Shown piece by piece: positions 17,121 through 26,413 of a stretch of DNA of 32,478 nt (position 1 is the first letter of the stretch; every line of letters starts with the position of its first letter). Source of the stretch: JADCRZ01 sp037718865. Its GTDB lineage: Bacteria; Bacteroidota; Bacteroidia; Chitinophagales; Chitinophagaceae. Location of the stretch: positions 1 through 32,478 of the forward strand of contig JBBJMP010000037.1 in the NCBI GenBank assembly GCA_037718865.1. The letters run 5' to 3'. The notes under the pieces are model-generated. The model searched no databases, had not been told where the DNA came from, and saw nothing but the letters and a program-made list of their open reading frames with translations. The position numbers were made by a program, and so were the translations under genes.

Positions 17121-20100
17121 ATGCAACGCCAATGTACATTTTGCTTTATTTTGCGATTGACACTACTTCCCGTACTTTTTCTTTTTTACTCGGAAGTAAG
17201 TGGTCAATCTTATTATTTCAGTCATTTCCAGGTTGAGAACGGACTTTCCAATAATGCGGTCATCTGTAGTTTGCAAGACACTAAGGGATTCCTGTGGTTT
17301 GGAACAAGAGATGGATTGAACAGGTTTGATGGGTTAACTTTTAAGACTTTCCGCAACGATCCTGAAGATCCAAAAAGCCTGGGTAATAATACAATTCGTT
17401 GCCTTCATGAAGAGAATAATGAAACGCTGTGGATAGGTTGTGAAAGGGGATTGTTTAAATATGATGCGACTACAGAAAGTTTCAGCGTTGTGAATGAAAC
17501 CGTTGATCGTGCGGTACGCGACATACAGATAGATAACAAAAGAAACCTTTGGTTTATTTCAGACTTGAAGTTATATAAATACAACAGCGGAACAACGGTA
17601 ACAACATCATACAGCGACCTTGAACACTTCGATGCAACAGCCATCTGCACCACATCAAACGGCACATTATGGATCGCAACATCATCCGGGTTAATAAAAA
17701 AATATGATGCCGCCACTGATTCTTTCCAAGATTTTGATATGTTCAGCCAATCCCTTCCGGCAACTTCAACCTGGATAGAGAATATCTACGATACAGAGAA
17801 CGGATGGCTTTTTGTCGGCACTTCCAGCCAGGGAATAAAAATTTTCGATATTGCTGCCGGCACGTACAGAGATGTACTCACCTACAACAAGGATAAAACC
17901 GAAATATATGCCAGGGATTTCGTTAAACATTCAGAAACCGAGTATTGGATAGCTACCGAATCGGGAATCTTTATTTATAATATCCTCTCAAAAGAATTTA
18001 CTAACCTGAGAAAGCAATATGGTAATCCGTATTCCATTTCTGATAACGCCATTTACACCTTTTGCAAAGACAGGGAAGGCGGAATCTTTGTGGGCACTTA
18101 TTTCGGAGGTGTCAATTATTATCCCAGGCAGTATACGCCTTTTGAGAAGACTTTCCCCAGAAATGAAAAGAATACCATTAGCGGCAACGCAGTTCGTGAA
18201 ATTTGTCCGGATAACTATGGCAATTTGTGGGTTGGGACAGAAGATGCCGGCTTAAACAGTCTTGAGCTAAAGAACAAAACCTTCACTCATTTTAAACCCC
18301 TTGTCGCCCAAAACAGTATTTCAAATACGAATATTCATGGCCTCATGGCAAACGGCACCGAGTTATGGATTGGCACTTTCAAGCGCGGCCTGGATGTGAT
18401 GGATGTGCGTTCAGGCAAAGTGATCAGGCATTATTCTTCAAACACGCATTCTCTGAAAAGCGATTTTATCCATTGCATTAAGCAAACGCGTTCAGGTATC
18501 ATTCTGGTAGGCACTGACAAGGGCTTATACAGCTATAACAGCCGGAAAGATGATTTTATGCTGATAAAGGAAGTACCCGGAAATCATTTCTACTTAACGG
18601 TATTAGAAGACAGCAAGGGAACGGTCTGGGCAGGTACAGCCCGGGAGGGAATCTATTATTTTAATCCTGTCACCAAAAAAAAGGGAAATTACCATTTTCG
18701 CGCTGATGACAAAAACAGCCTGAGCAACAACCGGGTAAATGGCATATTTGAAGACACCCGGGGCAGGCTATGGCTCGCCACCGACGACGGCTTATGTAAA
18801 TTGAACGAAGAAGAGCAAAACTTCAGCAGGTACACCACCAAAAACGGTTTTCCCAGCAATGTCATCTACCGTATCCTGGAAGATGACAACTATAATTTAT
18901 GGGTCAGTACTTCAAAAGGACTTGTTTGCTTTAATCCCGTAACGGAAAAAAGCAGAACCTATACCAAAGCGCATGGCTTACTAAGTGACCAGTTTAATTT
19001 CAGTTCTGCTTACAAGGACGCTGAAGGCACCATGTTTTTTGGAAGTGTAAAGGGGATGGTAAGTTTTAAACCGGCAGCATTTGTCAATAACACATTTATT
19101 CCCCCAGTGTATATAACCGGCTTCCAGGTGCAGAACAAAGACCTGGCTGTTCAAAAACAAGGTTCGCCGTTAAAGAAATCAATTACCTATACAGACAAGA
19201 TTATCCTTAAACACGACCAGTCTTCCTTTAATATCGATTTTGCCGCGTTAAGTTACACGGTTCCTGAAATGACGGAGTATGCTTACAAAATGGAAGAACT
19301 TGATAAGGACTGGACCATCCTCAAAACATATCGCAAAGTATTCTATACTGAACTATCACCGGGGAAATATACGTTCAAGGTCAAGGCATCCAACAGCAGC
19401 GGTACTTGGAGCGATCAGGAGACCACGCTCCGGATCGAAATATTACCGCCTTTCTGGGCCAGCTCATGGGCGTATTTGCTCTACACCCTGGTCAGCCTGT
19501 TTATTTTTTATTATATCCTGAAAAACTATCATAGAAAAGCAGAGGAAAAGCACAAGCGAAAGATCGAATTGCTGGAAATAAAAAAGGACAAGGAAATTTA
19601 CACGGCGAAAATGGAATTTTTTACTAACATCGCGCATGAAATAAGAACTCCTCTTACGCTGATAAAAGGGCCACTTGAAAAAGTAATGCAAAAAGCCTAT
19701 GATTGGCCTGATATAAAAAATTATCTGAAGATCATGGAAAGAAATACGAACCGGCTCCTTGACCTGACCAATGATCTGCTTGATTTCAGAAAAACGGAAA
19801 CCAAAAGCTTCAGCCTTAATTTTGTGAATGCAGATGTTTCGAAATTACTGGAAGAAATATTTATGAATTTTAAGCCGATGGCCGAACAAAAGAACATGAG
19901 CTATAGGCTTAACCTGCCTGCAACAGGTATTGTTGCACATGTGGATATAGAAGCGCTAAATAAGATTTTAAGCAACCTCATTAACAACGCCGTCAAATAT
20001 GGAGAAAGCCGGGTAAATGTCTGCCTCCTGCCTTTGGAAGGGAATGATAGTGCCTTCCAAATCGAAATAAAAAATGACGGCTATCTCATTCCTGCTGACA

Positions 20101-20327
20101 TGCAGCATAAGATCTTTGAACCTTTCTTCCGAATAAAGGAAACACGACGGCAACTAGGATCGGGGATCGGATTATCCCTGTCGCGTTCACTGGCAGAACT
20201 ACACAGGGGAATCCTTGTTTTAGCGAAACCTGAAAACGATCTTAATGTTTTTCTGCTTAGTTTACCGGTCCGGCAGGATGAAAGGACTAACCAGCGCCAG
20301 AGGCAGCGTGAAAGAAGTTTAAACTGA
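17121..20327 (+). CDS. Periplasmic-sensing histidine kinase (HTCS-type sensor without fused receiver)
   Basis: The ATG at 17121 (1068 residues) opens a signal peptide or first membrane helix (CFILRLTLLPVLFLFYSEVSG); a TTG at 17094 is less likely. Fourteen Reg_prop repeats can be counted (patterns such as LWFGTRDGLNRFD and LWIGTFKRGLDVMD), making two seven-bladed propellers (about 30-660). They are followed by a Y_Y_Y domain (about 689-775) and a membrane helix (about 778-803). The HisKA H-box NIAHEIRTPL has the phospho-accepting His839. The HATPase domain (about 937-1050) has an N-box (ILSNLINNAVKYGE) and a G-box GSGIGLSLSRSL. The protein ends there; the receiver and AraC domains normally fused in HTCS proteins are in the next gene, 17 bases on. 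It probably senses the breakdown product of the SusCD ligand. Confidence 0.94.
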   Translation: MQRQCTFCFILRLTLLPVLFLFYSEVSGQSYYFSHFQVENGLSNNAVICSLQDTKGFLWFGTRDGLNRFDGLTFKTFRNDPEDPKSLGNNTIRCLHEENNETLWIGCERGLFKYDATTESFSVVNETVDRAVRDIQIDNKRNLWFISDLKLYKYNSGTTVTTSYSDLEHFDATAICTTSNGTLWIATSSGLIKKYDAATDSFQDFDMFSQSLPATSTWIENIYDTENGWLFVGTSSQGIKIFDIAAGTYRDVLTYNKDKTEIYARDFVKHSETEYWIATESGIFIYNILSKEFTNLRKQYGNPYSISDNAIYTFCKDREGGIFVGTYFGGVNYYPRQYTPFEKTFPRNEKNTISGNAVREICPDNYGNLWVGTEDAGLNSLELKNKTFTHFKPLVAQNSISNTNIHGLMANGTELWIGTFKRGLDVMDVRSGKVIRHYSSNTHSLKSDFIHCIKQTRSGIILVGTDKGLYSYNSRKDDFMLIKEVPGNHFYLTVLEDSKGTVWAGTAREGIYYFNPVTKKKGNYHFRADDKNSLSNNRVNGIFEDTRGRLWLATDDGLCKLNEEEQNFSRYTTKNGFPSNVIYRILEDDNYNLWVSTSKGLVCFNPVTEKSRTYTKAHGLLSDQFNFSSAYKDAEGTMFFGSVKGMVSFKPAAFVNNTFIPPVYITGFQVQNKDLAVQKQGSPLKKSITYTDKIILKHDQSSFNIDFAALSYTVPEMTEYAYKMEELDKDWTILKTYRKVFYTELSPGKYTFKVKASNSSGTWSDQETTLRIEILPPFWASSWAYLLYTLVSLFIFYYILKNYHRKAEEKHKRKIELLEIKKDKEIYTAKMEFFTNIAHEIRTPLTLIKGPLEKVMQKAYDWPDIKNYLKIMERNTNRLLDLTNDLLDFRKTETKSFSLNFVNADVSKLLEEIFMNFKPMAEQKNMSYRLNLPATGIVAHVDIEALNKILSNLINNAVKYGESRVNVCLLPLEGNDSAFQIEIKNDGYLIPADMQHKIFEPFFRIKETRRQLGSGIGLSLSRSLAELHRGILVLAKPENDLNVFLLSLPVRQDERTNQRQRQRERSLN

Positions 20328-20344
20328 TAAAAGGATCTAAGGTA

Positions 20345-21124
20345 ATGAAACCAGTGATATTATTAATTGACGACAACGAAGAAATCGTTGACTTCATAGC
20401 AGGGGAGTTAAGCCCTAAATACACTGTTATTAAAGCATATGACGGCATCGAGGCTTTGAACATTTTAAAGGAAGAATCTATTCACCTGATCATATGTGAT
20501 ATTATGATGCCCCTGATGGACGGGTTTGAACTATGCAGTAAGATTAAAACATCATTTGACTATAGCCATATACCTGTTATCCTGCTTACGGCCAAAAATA
20601 CATTACAATCTAAGATCGAAGGACTGGAATTAGGGGCAGATGCCTATATTGAAAAGCCTTTCTCACCGGAACACCTGCAGGTCCAGATCGCGAACCTGCT
20701 CACCAACCGGAATAAGATCAAGGAATATTTTGCCAATTCACCGCTTGTACACATTAAAAGCATTGCCTATTCAAAGTCTGACGAAAATTTTTTAGAGAGA
20801 CTTAATGACACCATTCAAAAAAACCTGGAGAATACGGAATTAGACGTTGATCATTTGGCGAAATACATGAATATCAGCCGGCCTACCCTATACCGCAAAA
20901 TCAAAGCTGTATCAAACCTTACCCCAAATGAGCTGATCAACATTACGAGGTTAAAAAAAGCCGCTGAACTACTGATAGAAGGGGATTATAAAATCTTTGA
21001 GGTTGCTGACAGGGTCGGATATGTGAACCAGACCAATTTCGGAAGAAACTTTTTAAAACAGTTCGGCATAACCCCTTCTGAATATATAAGTTTAAAAAAA
21101 TCGGATTTTCGAAATGAAGCATAA
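20345..21124 (+). CDS. Response regulator with receiver and AraC-type DNA-binding domains
   Basis: The 259-residue protein has a receiver domain (1-120): acidic pair Asp9/Asp10 in LIDDNEE, phospho-acceptor Asp52 in IICDIMMPLMDG, Thr82 in LLTAKN and Lys104 in YIEKPFSP. A short linker leads to an AraC/XylS helix-turn-helix pair at about 155-252 (HLAKYMNISRPTLYRKIKAV, then VADRVGYVNQTNFGRNFLKQFGITPSEY). It is the cognate output of the kinase that ends 17 bases upstream, in the same order as the domains of a one-piece HTCS. When phosphorylated by the kinase it should activate the divergent susC operon and perhaps the block at 21580-32346. No frameshift is evident: a normal stop ends the kinase and an ATG starts this gene. 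Confidence 0.95.
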   Translation: MKPVILLIDDNEEIVDFIAGELSPKYTVIKAYDGIEALNILKEESIHLIICDIMMPLMDGFELCSKIKTSFDYSHIPVILLTAKNTLQSKIEGLELGADAYIEKPFSPEHLQVQIANLLTNRNKIKEYFANSPLVHIKSIAYSKSDENFLERLNDTIQKNLENTELDVDHLAKYMNISRPTLYRKIKAVSNLTPNELINITRLKKAAELLIEGDYKIFEVADRVGYVNQTNFGRNFLKQFGITPSEYISLKKSDFRNEA

Positions 21125-21579
21125 TCAATCTAACCCTTTGTGGTTTCTTTGTGTAACCCTTTGTGCTCGTGGTAAAATAAAACCACAAAGTGCACAAAGT
21201 ATATCACGAAGAATACACTAAGGTATTATAAGAACGGCGACATAATATCAAAACCCGGAAGAGCGGGAAGGAGTAAAATTGAGACGTTTTGAAGAAATAA
21301 TGATACAAACCAAACCCGGCCATAAAGAAATTAGACCTTCCTTTATATATAACGAATGTGGACTCAACATCAGCATGTAAGAATGCACCTTCTTTGTTAA
21401 CCACTTAATTATTTGCCATGAAGATGCCAGGTATTCCCTGCAGGTTTATCTTTTGTAACACTCGCCCTGCTTTACGGAACAATAACTACCTTACCTTTTT
21501 TTGGTGAATAAATAAACAAATTCGATACCCCTGGAAAGACTCCTGTAGCAAACTATCATCTTAAATTAAACGCAGTATA
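21125..21579. other. Spacer between the response regulator and the dehydrogenase gene
   Basis: These 455 bases carry the CTTTGTG repeat cluster (see separate entry) at the left end. Otherwise I find only short open frames with no recognisable product. The right part is A/T-rich and must contain the promoter of the dehydrogenase gene; no clear -7/-33 pair, riboswitch or tRNA was seen. The length suggests that the block from 21580 is transcribed separately from the two-component genes. Confidence 0.5.
21136..21199. repeat. CTTTGTG palindromic repeat cluster (REP-like)
   Basis: CTTTGTG occurs three times in the plus direction (21136, 21147, 21159) and twice as CACAAAG (21184-21190, 21193-21199). 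CTTTGTGC (21159-21166) and GCACAAAG (21192-21199) form the outer arms of an imperfect hairpin, with TGGT/ACCA inside. It starts 12 bases after the response regulator stop, so it could fold at the 3' end of that transcript. Repeats of this kind are, as far as I know, common between genes in Bacteroidota. Confidence 0.65.
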
Positions 21580-24500
21580 ATGAGGAAATTAGTTTTATTT
21601 TGGGTTTTATGCGGTCTGGCATTTCAATATTGTGCAAATAAAAGACTCGGTGGCGGAACTCCGGCAGATTCCCGTGATGCTACGGGCAAGCAGAACGTTC
21701 CCCAACCTGCCACTGCAGACAGTGCTGTAGGCAACGTTTCAACACAAAAAGGAGCCAGAAGAGCGGAAGTGTTGTTCCTTGGCCACAATAGTAAACATCA
21801 TGATGCGAGCAAATACGCTCCCTGGCTGGCCATTACCTTATTTAAAAAAGGGATAAATCTAACCTATACCACGAATCTGAACGATCTGAATACGGAAAAC
21901 CTGAACAAGTACGATGGTCTCATTATCTATGCCAATCATGATACGATCTCACCATCGCAGGAATCAGCCCTGAAAGCTTTTGTAGAAGGAGGTAGGGGCC
22001 TGATCCCCCTTCATTCGGCCACCGGCTGTTTTAAAAATTCGGATTGGTATATTTCCACTGTGGGTGGCCAGTTCAAATCACACAAAACCGGCACCTTTGC
22101 TGCCAAGATCTTAAACACGTCGCATCAGGTTACCCAGGGCCTGCCTGCATTTGAAACTTTTGATGAAACTTATGTACATCAGAGACTGAATCCGGATATG
22201 ACCGTGTTGACGGAGCGTGTGGAAGGCGATACCCGCGAACCATACACCTGGGTTCGCAACCAGGGAAAGGGCCGTGTTTTTTATACAGCCTACGGCCATG
22301 ATGACAGCACCTGGACAAATGCGGGCTTTGAAAAACTTGTAGGAAATGGCGTAATGTGGGCTCTCGGCGACGATGTCAGGCAACAGGTGGCCAATCTCAA
22401 AATACCCAACGTAGACATATACGAATCCTCTAATATTGCCATTTCAAATTATACAAAACGGCATCTGGTACCCAAAATGCAGGAAGCCCTGTCACCGCAG
22501 GAATCCCAGAAGCTGATGCAGATTCCGGTCGATTTTGAGATCAAACTCTTTGCCGCGGAGCCGGATATTACGAATCCCATCGCCATGTCATGGGATGAAA
22601 AAGGGCGCTTATGGATCGTAGAGTCAGTCGATTACCCCAATACGTTCCTGGAAACAGACGGTGCAGCCAATGATCGTATCAAAATTTGTGAAGATACCGA
22701 CGGCGATGGCAAAGCAGATAAATTCACCGTTTTTGCCGACAAGCTGAACATTCCTACCAGTATGGTTTTTGCCAACGGTGGAGTAGTTGTTTCCATGGCC
22801 CCGCATTTTGTTTTTTTGAAGGATACCAACGGGGACGATAAAGCGGACGTCCGCGAAAACATCATGACCGGCTGGGAAAAATTTGATACCCACTTTGGTC
22901 CCTCCAACCTTCAGTATGGCTTTGATAACAAGATCTGGGGAGTGGTAGGCTCCGGTTTTAACGGCGTTACTAAAGATGGTGAAAACATGAATTTTCAGCG
23001 GGGTGTTTATCACCTGAATACTGATGGAACCGGCGTTGAGTTTCTGGCAAACACCAGCAATAACACCTGGGGCCTTGGATTTTCTGAGGAAAACAACGTA
23101 TTTATTTCCACTGCAAATAATACACATAGCGCCTATTATTCCATGCCGGCCAAGTATGCACAGCGATCACTGCCCGGAACTACGGTTCTGCCCGTGCATA
23201 AGCTGGATGGACATTACGATGCGCATACACTCACCCCTAACCTGAGGCAGGTGGATGTGGTAGGCGGATTCACTTCTGCAGCCGGCCATCACATGTATAC
23301 GGCAAGAAGTTTTCCGAAAGAATATTGGAACCGGGTGGCTTTCGTAACCGAACCCACGGTCAGGTTGGTGCATAACGCCATTATTGAGCCCCATGGAGCC
23401 GGCTTTGCGGAAAAAGACGGCTGGAATTTACTCTCCAGTTCAGATGAATGGGTAGGACCTGTTTATGCTGAGGTCGGCCCTGATGGAGCCGTCTGGATCG
23501 CAGACTGGTATAATTTCATCATCCAGCATAACGTATTTGTTGAACGCCAGGCCCCTTCGGAAATGGTATTGCCGTTCAAGGAGCAACCAAGAGGCCAGGG
23601 AAATGCATTTGAGAGTCCGTTACGCGATATTAATTTCGGCAGGGTTTATAAGATCGTCTATAAGAAGGCGAAACCTTATTCGCCGGTAACCTTATCCAGG
23701 GACAATATCCCGGGTCTGCTTGCTGCCCTGGAACATGACAATATGTTCTGGCGCATGACCGCTCAGCGGCTGCTTGTGGAATCGAAAAACCAGGCAGCCA
23801 TACCCGGCCTGCTTAAAATAATCGCTGATCCTAAATTGGATGAGATCGGTCTCAACAGTCCTGCAGTGCATGCTTTGTGGACCCTCCATGGCTTAGGCGC
23901 CCTGGCCGGCTCAAATGCTGAAGCGCAGCAGGCTGTAATTAAAGCCCTGACCCATTCTGCGGCCGGTGTACGAAAAGCAGCCATTGAAGTATTACCTAAA
24001 GACGCCCAGACCTCCGGCATCCTGCAAAAAAGCACGCTGCTCAAAGATCCTAATCTGAACGTGAGGATGACCGCCATTATAGCCATGGCAGGCTTACCTC
24101 CATCCATGGAGTTGGGAAAATTAATTTATGACGCAAGCCGCATTGGCGAGAATACAAAAGACGAATGGTTAGCCAGAGCTTTACTGGCGGCAGCTATCAC
24201 CCATGAAGATGGCTTCATGGCCGCAGCCGCCGGTGAAAAAGTCTCGCCTGAACTGGCTGAAGAGGTACCTTTAAGTGTGCGGATAGCCAAAGCAGTGAGC
24301 CAGGAAATCTATCCCCTGCAAAGAAGGGGTGGAAGTTCTTTCCCCCCGGATGTCACGGGCAAAGAGATCATTATTAAAGCAACCGTTTCCAAACAGGATA
24401 CCGCAAACCTGCAGGGTCTTATCATGGCCCAGGGTGGAAAAGAAGGGGGATACGGTTTGTACATTCAAAACGGTAAGTTAAATATGGTGGTAAAGCAAGG

Positions 24501-24777
24501 CGATAAAACCTATAAAGCTACAACTACGAAGCCGCTGCCTGAACGGTTCGAAATGGTAGCCAGGTTCATGAAAAACGGAGCCATGAGTCTGGATATAGAC
24601 GGCAAGACAGTGGCAAAAGCCAAAGCCCCTTCTCTGTTCACTGCGCCGCTGAGCCTGGGTTTGCGTTCAGGGTTTGATGTAAATAATGAAAATCGCATGG
24701 GTGATTATACCGGCGGATTTGGCTTTACGGGTAATTTTCAAAATGCTTCCCTGGAGTTGAAAAGAGTAAAAAAATAA
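21580..24777 (+). CDS. ThuA / PVC-type membrane-bound dehydrogenase / HEAT / LamG-like fusion, exported
   Basis: The 1065-residue export protein has a hydrophobic leader with Cys18 (LAFQYCANKR), a possible but imperfect lipobox. The domains in order are ThuA-like (about 62-265, AEVLFLGHNSKHHD... with GRVFYTAYGHDD) and a beta-propeller dehydrogenase of the TIGR02604/PVC type (about 305-695), with CEDTDGDGKADKFTVFAD, a calcium-binding-like DTNGDDKAD, and a late AEVGPDGAVWIADWYN. HEAT-like helices follow (about 704-915), then a beta-sandwich C-terminus resembling LamG/concanavalin (about 925-1065). Relatives are thought to be soluble-glucose-dehydrogenase-like sugar oxidoreductases. Many of them carry a C-terminal cytochrome c; here no CxxCH motif is present. 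The azurin-like gene 47 bases on could be its electron acceptor. The substrate is unproven. Confidence 0.85.
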   Translation: MRKLVLFWVLCGLAFQYCANKRLGGGTPADSRDATGKQNVPQPATADSAVGNVSTQKGARRAEVLFLGHNSKHHDASKYAPWLAITLFKKGINLTYTTNLNDLNTENLNKYDGLIIYANHDTISPSQESALKAFVEGGRGLIPLHSATGCFKNSDWYISTVGGQFKSHKTGTFAAKILNTSHQVTQGLPAFETFDETYVHQRLNPDMTVLTERVEGDTREPYTWVRNQGKGRVFYTAYGHDDSTWTNAGFEKLVGNGVMWALGDDVRQQVANLKIPNVDIYESSNIAISNYTKRHLVPKMQEALSPQESQKLMQIPVDFEIKLFAAEPDITNPIAMSWDEKGRLWIVESVDYPNTFLETDGAANDRIKICEDTDGDGKADKFTVFADKLNIPTSMVFANGGVVVSMAPHFVFLKDTNGDDKADVRENIMTGWEKFDTHFGPSNLQYGFDNKIWGVVGSGFNGVTKDGENMNFQRGVYHLNTDGTGVEFLANTSNNTWGLGFSEENNVFISTANNTHSAYYSMPAKYAQRSLPGTTVLPVHKLDGHYDAHTLTPNLRQVDVVGGFTSAAGHHMYTARSFPKEYWNRVAFVTEPTVRLVHNAIIEPHGAGFAEKDGWNLLSSSDEWVGPVYAEVGPDGAVWIADWYNFIIQHNVFVERQAPSEMVLPFKEQPRGQGNAFESPLRDINFGRVYKIVYKKAKPYSPVTLSRDNIPGLLAALEHDNMFWRMTAQRLLVESKNQAAIPGLLKIIADPKLDEIGLNSPAVHALWTLHGLGALAGSNAEAQQAVIKALTHSAAGVRKAAIEVLPKDAQTSGILQKSTLLKDPNLNVRMTAIIAMAGLPPSMELGKLIYDASRIGENTKDEWLARALLAAAITHEDGFMAAAAGEKVSPELAEEVPLSVRIAKAVSQEIYPLQRRGGSSFPPDVTGKEIIIKATVSKQDTANLQGLIMAQGGKEGGYGLYIQNGKLNMVVKQGDKTYKATTTKPLPERFEMVARFMKNGAMSLDIDGKTVAKAKAPSLFTAPLSLGLRSGFDVNNENRMGDYTGGFGFTGNFQNASLELKRVKK

Positions 24778-24824
24778 CGGCCGGTTTTTTGCAAACGAAG
24801 GGAGTAACTAAAGAATTAAGAACG

Positions 24825-25460
24825 ATGACCAGAATGTTAATTGTACTAAGCAGCATAGTGAGCCTAGGCTTATATCAAACCACCGTTTTACCGGGATATG
24901 ACAACCCATTTAAAGCAGCATTAAGCGGTATCTCTGCTGGCCTGGAAAATCAATCGAAGCCACTGGCCTGTTATACGGTTGCTTCAGCTGATGATCCGTC
25001 CCAGGTTTCTCCTGCAACAAAGAAACAGGCGGCTAAACCAGTGGCAAAAGCAGCCGGCACTACAGCTAAAGGCACGGCTGCAGCCATTACCATCAACATG
25101 AATGTCGTTCCGGAAATGATGCAGTTTACTAAAACGGCATTTACCGTCAAAGCGGGTCAGAAGGTGATCATCGACTTTGAGAATGGCGATAACATGCAAC
25201 ATAATATGGTAATCATTAAGCCCGGAACCTCGGAAAAGGTTGGAACGGCTGCTGATGAACTGGCCAGGGATCCAAAAGGGGCGCTAAAACACTACGTTCC
25301 GCAGATGCCTGAAGTATTACATGCCTCTAAATTACTTGACCCTGAAGCCAGCTTTACCTTGGAATTTACAGCGCCGGCACAACCCGGCGATTATCCTTAT
25401 TTATGTACGTTTCCAGGGCACTGGAGAATGATGAAAGGAATTATGAAAGTGGTGAAATAA
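24825..25460 (+). CDS. Azurin/plastocyanin-like type 1 copper protein, exported
   Basis: The ATG at 24825 gives 211 residues; a TTG at 24789 would add twelve polar residues ahead of the leader. The N-terminus (MTRMLIVLSSIVSLGLYQTTVL) is a signal peptide or membrane anchor. An Ala/Lys-rich linker (about 60-90) leads to a cupredoxin domain (about 92-211). The ligands match azurin spacing: His126 in MQHNMVI, then Cys194, His199 and Met203 in LCTFPGHWRMMKGIM (Cys +5 His +4 Met, as in azurin C112/H117/M121). It should carry one electron at a time in the periplasm. It lies just after the haem-less dehydrogenase gene, so it is a likely redox partner feeding a terminal oxidase (inference). Confidence 0.9.
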   Translation: MTRMLIVLSSIVSLGLYQTTVLPGYDNPFKAALSGISAGLENQSKPLACYTVASADDPSQVSPATKKQAAKPVAKAAGTTAKGTAAAITINMNVVPEMMQFTKTAFTVKAGQKVIIDFENGDNMQHNMVIIKPGTSEKVGTAADELARDPKGALKHYVPQMPEVLHASKLLDPEASFTLEFTAPAQPGDYPYLCTFPGHWRMMKGIMKVVK

Positions 25461-25505
25461 ACAGGTTTCGTTAAGGAGACAGCAAAACGATGAAAGGGCA
25501 GTTGC

Positions 25506-25555
25506 CGCAGATTTACCAGATCATGAAATTCTTGATTTAATCTGCGAATCTGCAG
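25506..25555. repeat. CGCAGATT/AATCTGCG intergenic palindromic repeat
   Basis: CGCAGATT (25506-25513) is inversely repeated as AATCTGCG (25539-25546), and a second AATCTGC follows directly (25547-25553). An inner pair, ATCATGAAATT-CTTGAT, strengthens the hairpin. It lies between the azurin-like gene and the second ThuA gene. It resembles the CGCAGATT repeat elements often seen between genes of Bacteroidota. It might slow transcription or stabilise the upstream mRNA. Confidence 0.6.
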
Positions 25556-25613
25556 CGTGTATACCTGCTAACCTTATTAAAAAATTGAATATTAACACTG
25601 ATAAATAACCATT

Positions 25614-26369
25614 ATGTTCAACCTAATTAATCTCTTCTTAAATAAAGTTTACCGGCTGCTGTTATTTTTATCCGTTTGCTATTTGTGTGGATGTTCCGGT
25701 GGCAGGTCGGCTGCCCAAAAGAGTACTACCGGAATCCGTACCCTGATTGTAGGAGGCGGATCTTCCCATGATTTTAACCGCTGGTATAAACAGGCCGATT
25801 CTGTTACGTTGTCAGCGGATGGCTTTGCTTCGGTTACCTATACCAGTGGGATCGACTCCATCATTCCGCTGCTGCCGCAGATTGACGTGCTGTATCTGAG
25901 CAATAATCAACCCATGACCGATCCTAATCTCCGTAAGGCAATTTTTGATTTTGTAGAATCAGGTAAGGGTCTGGTGCTGGCCCATGGCGCGACCTGGTAT
26001 AACTGGAAAGACTGGCCAGAGTACAATGCCAAACTGGTAGGTGGCGGATCCACAGGTCATGAACGCTATGGTAATTTCGATGTGAGTATCGTGAATGCAA
26101 ATCACCCCATCACCCAAAATGTTGAAAAAACGTTTAATATAAAAGATGAGCTATACAGGATGAAGCCGGATTCGACGGGTCCCGGTCTGGATGTGCTGGC
26201 CATTGCCACCGTTCCCGGTTCGCAAACAACCTATCCTCTGCTTTGGGTTACAAAGCATTCTAAAGGCAGGATAGTAGGATTTACGCTGGGGCATGACGGA
26301 GAGGCCCACGACCTGCCGGTGTACCAGACACTGTTGAAAAACGCCATCAAATGGGCCGCCCGAAAATAG
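25614..26369 (+). CDS. ThuA-domain lipoprotein
   Basis: This is a 251-residue protein with a leader ending in a lipobox (VCYLCGC, Cys27, followed by SGG). The rest is one ThuA domain of glutamine-amidotransferase-like fold: IRTLIVGGGSSHDFNRWYKQAD at the start, VLYLSNNQPMTDP, GKGLVLAHGATWYNWKDWPEY at the nucleophile-elbow position (here Gly-Ala rather than Cys), NANHPITQNV, and RIVGFTLGHDGEAHDLPVY near the end. The amidotransferase Cys is therefore absent, as in other ThuA proteins. In rhizobia ThuA works with the dehydrogenase ThuB on 3-keto-trehalose. It is a second copy of the domain in the block (the first is fused at 21580). Envelope location makes a periplasmic keto-sugar role plausible but unproven. 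Confidence 0.87.
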   Translation: MFNLINLFLNKVYRLLLFLSVCYLCGCSGGRSAAQKSTTGIRTLIVGGGSSHDFNRWYKQADSVTLSADGFASVTYTSGIDSIIPLLPQIDVLYLSNNQPMTDPNLRKAIFDFVESGKGLVLAHGATWYNWKDWPEYNAKLVGGGSTGHERYGNFDVSIVNANHPITQNVEKTFNIKDELYRMKPDSTGPGLDVLAIATVPGSQTTYPLLWVTKHSKGRIVGFTLGHDGEAHDLPVYQTLLKNAIKWAARK

Positions 26370-26413
26370 TGATAACAGGCGTCGATGCCGCTGACTTAAA
26401 AATCAAATAATTT

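Noticed and set aside
16926..17132. 68-codon minus-strand open frame in the susC/kinase spacer
   Set aside because: It overlaps the kinase start and the product is unremarkable.
20315..20345. Possible frameshift breaking a one-piece HTCS gene into two
   Set aside because: The kinase ends in a polar tail with a normal stop, and the regulator begins with its own ATG and a complete receiver domain. Only raw reads could overturn this.
21136..21199. CRISPR array
   Set aside because: The repeat units are only 7 bases, some are inverted, and no uniform spacers exist; it is a palindromic repeat cluster.
21204..21404. 66-codon minus-strand open frame in the spacer before the dehydrogenase gene
   Set aside because: No motif and no leader; most likely chance in non-coding DNA.
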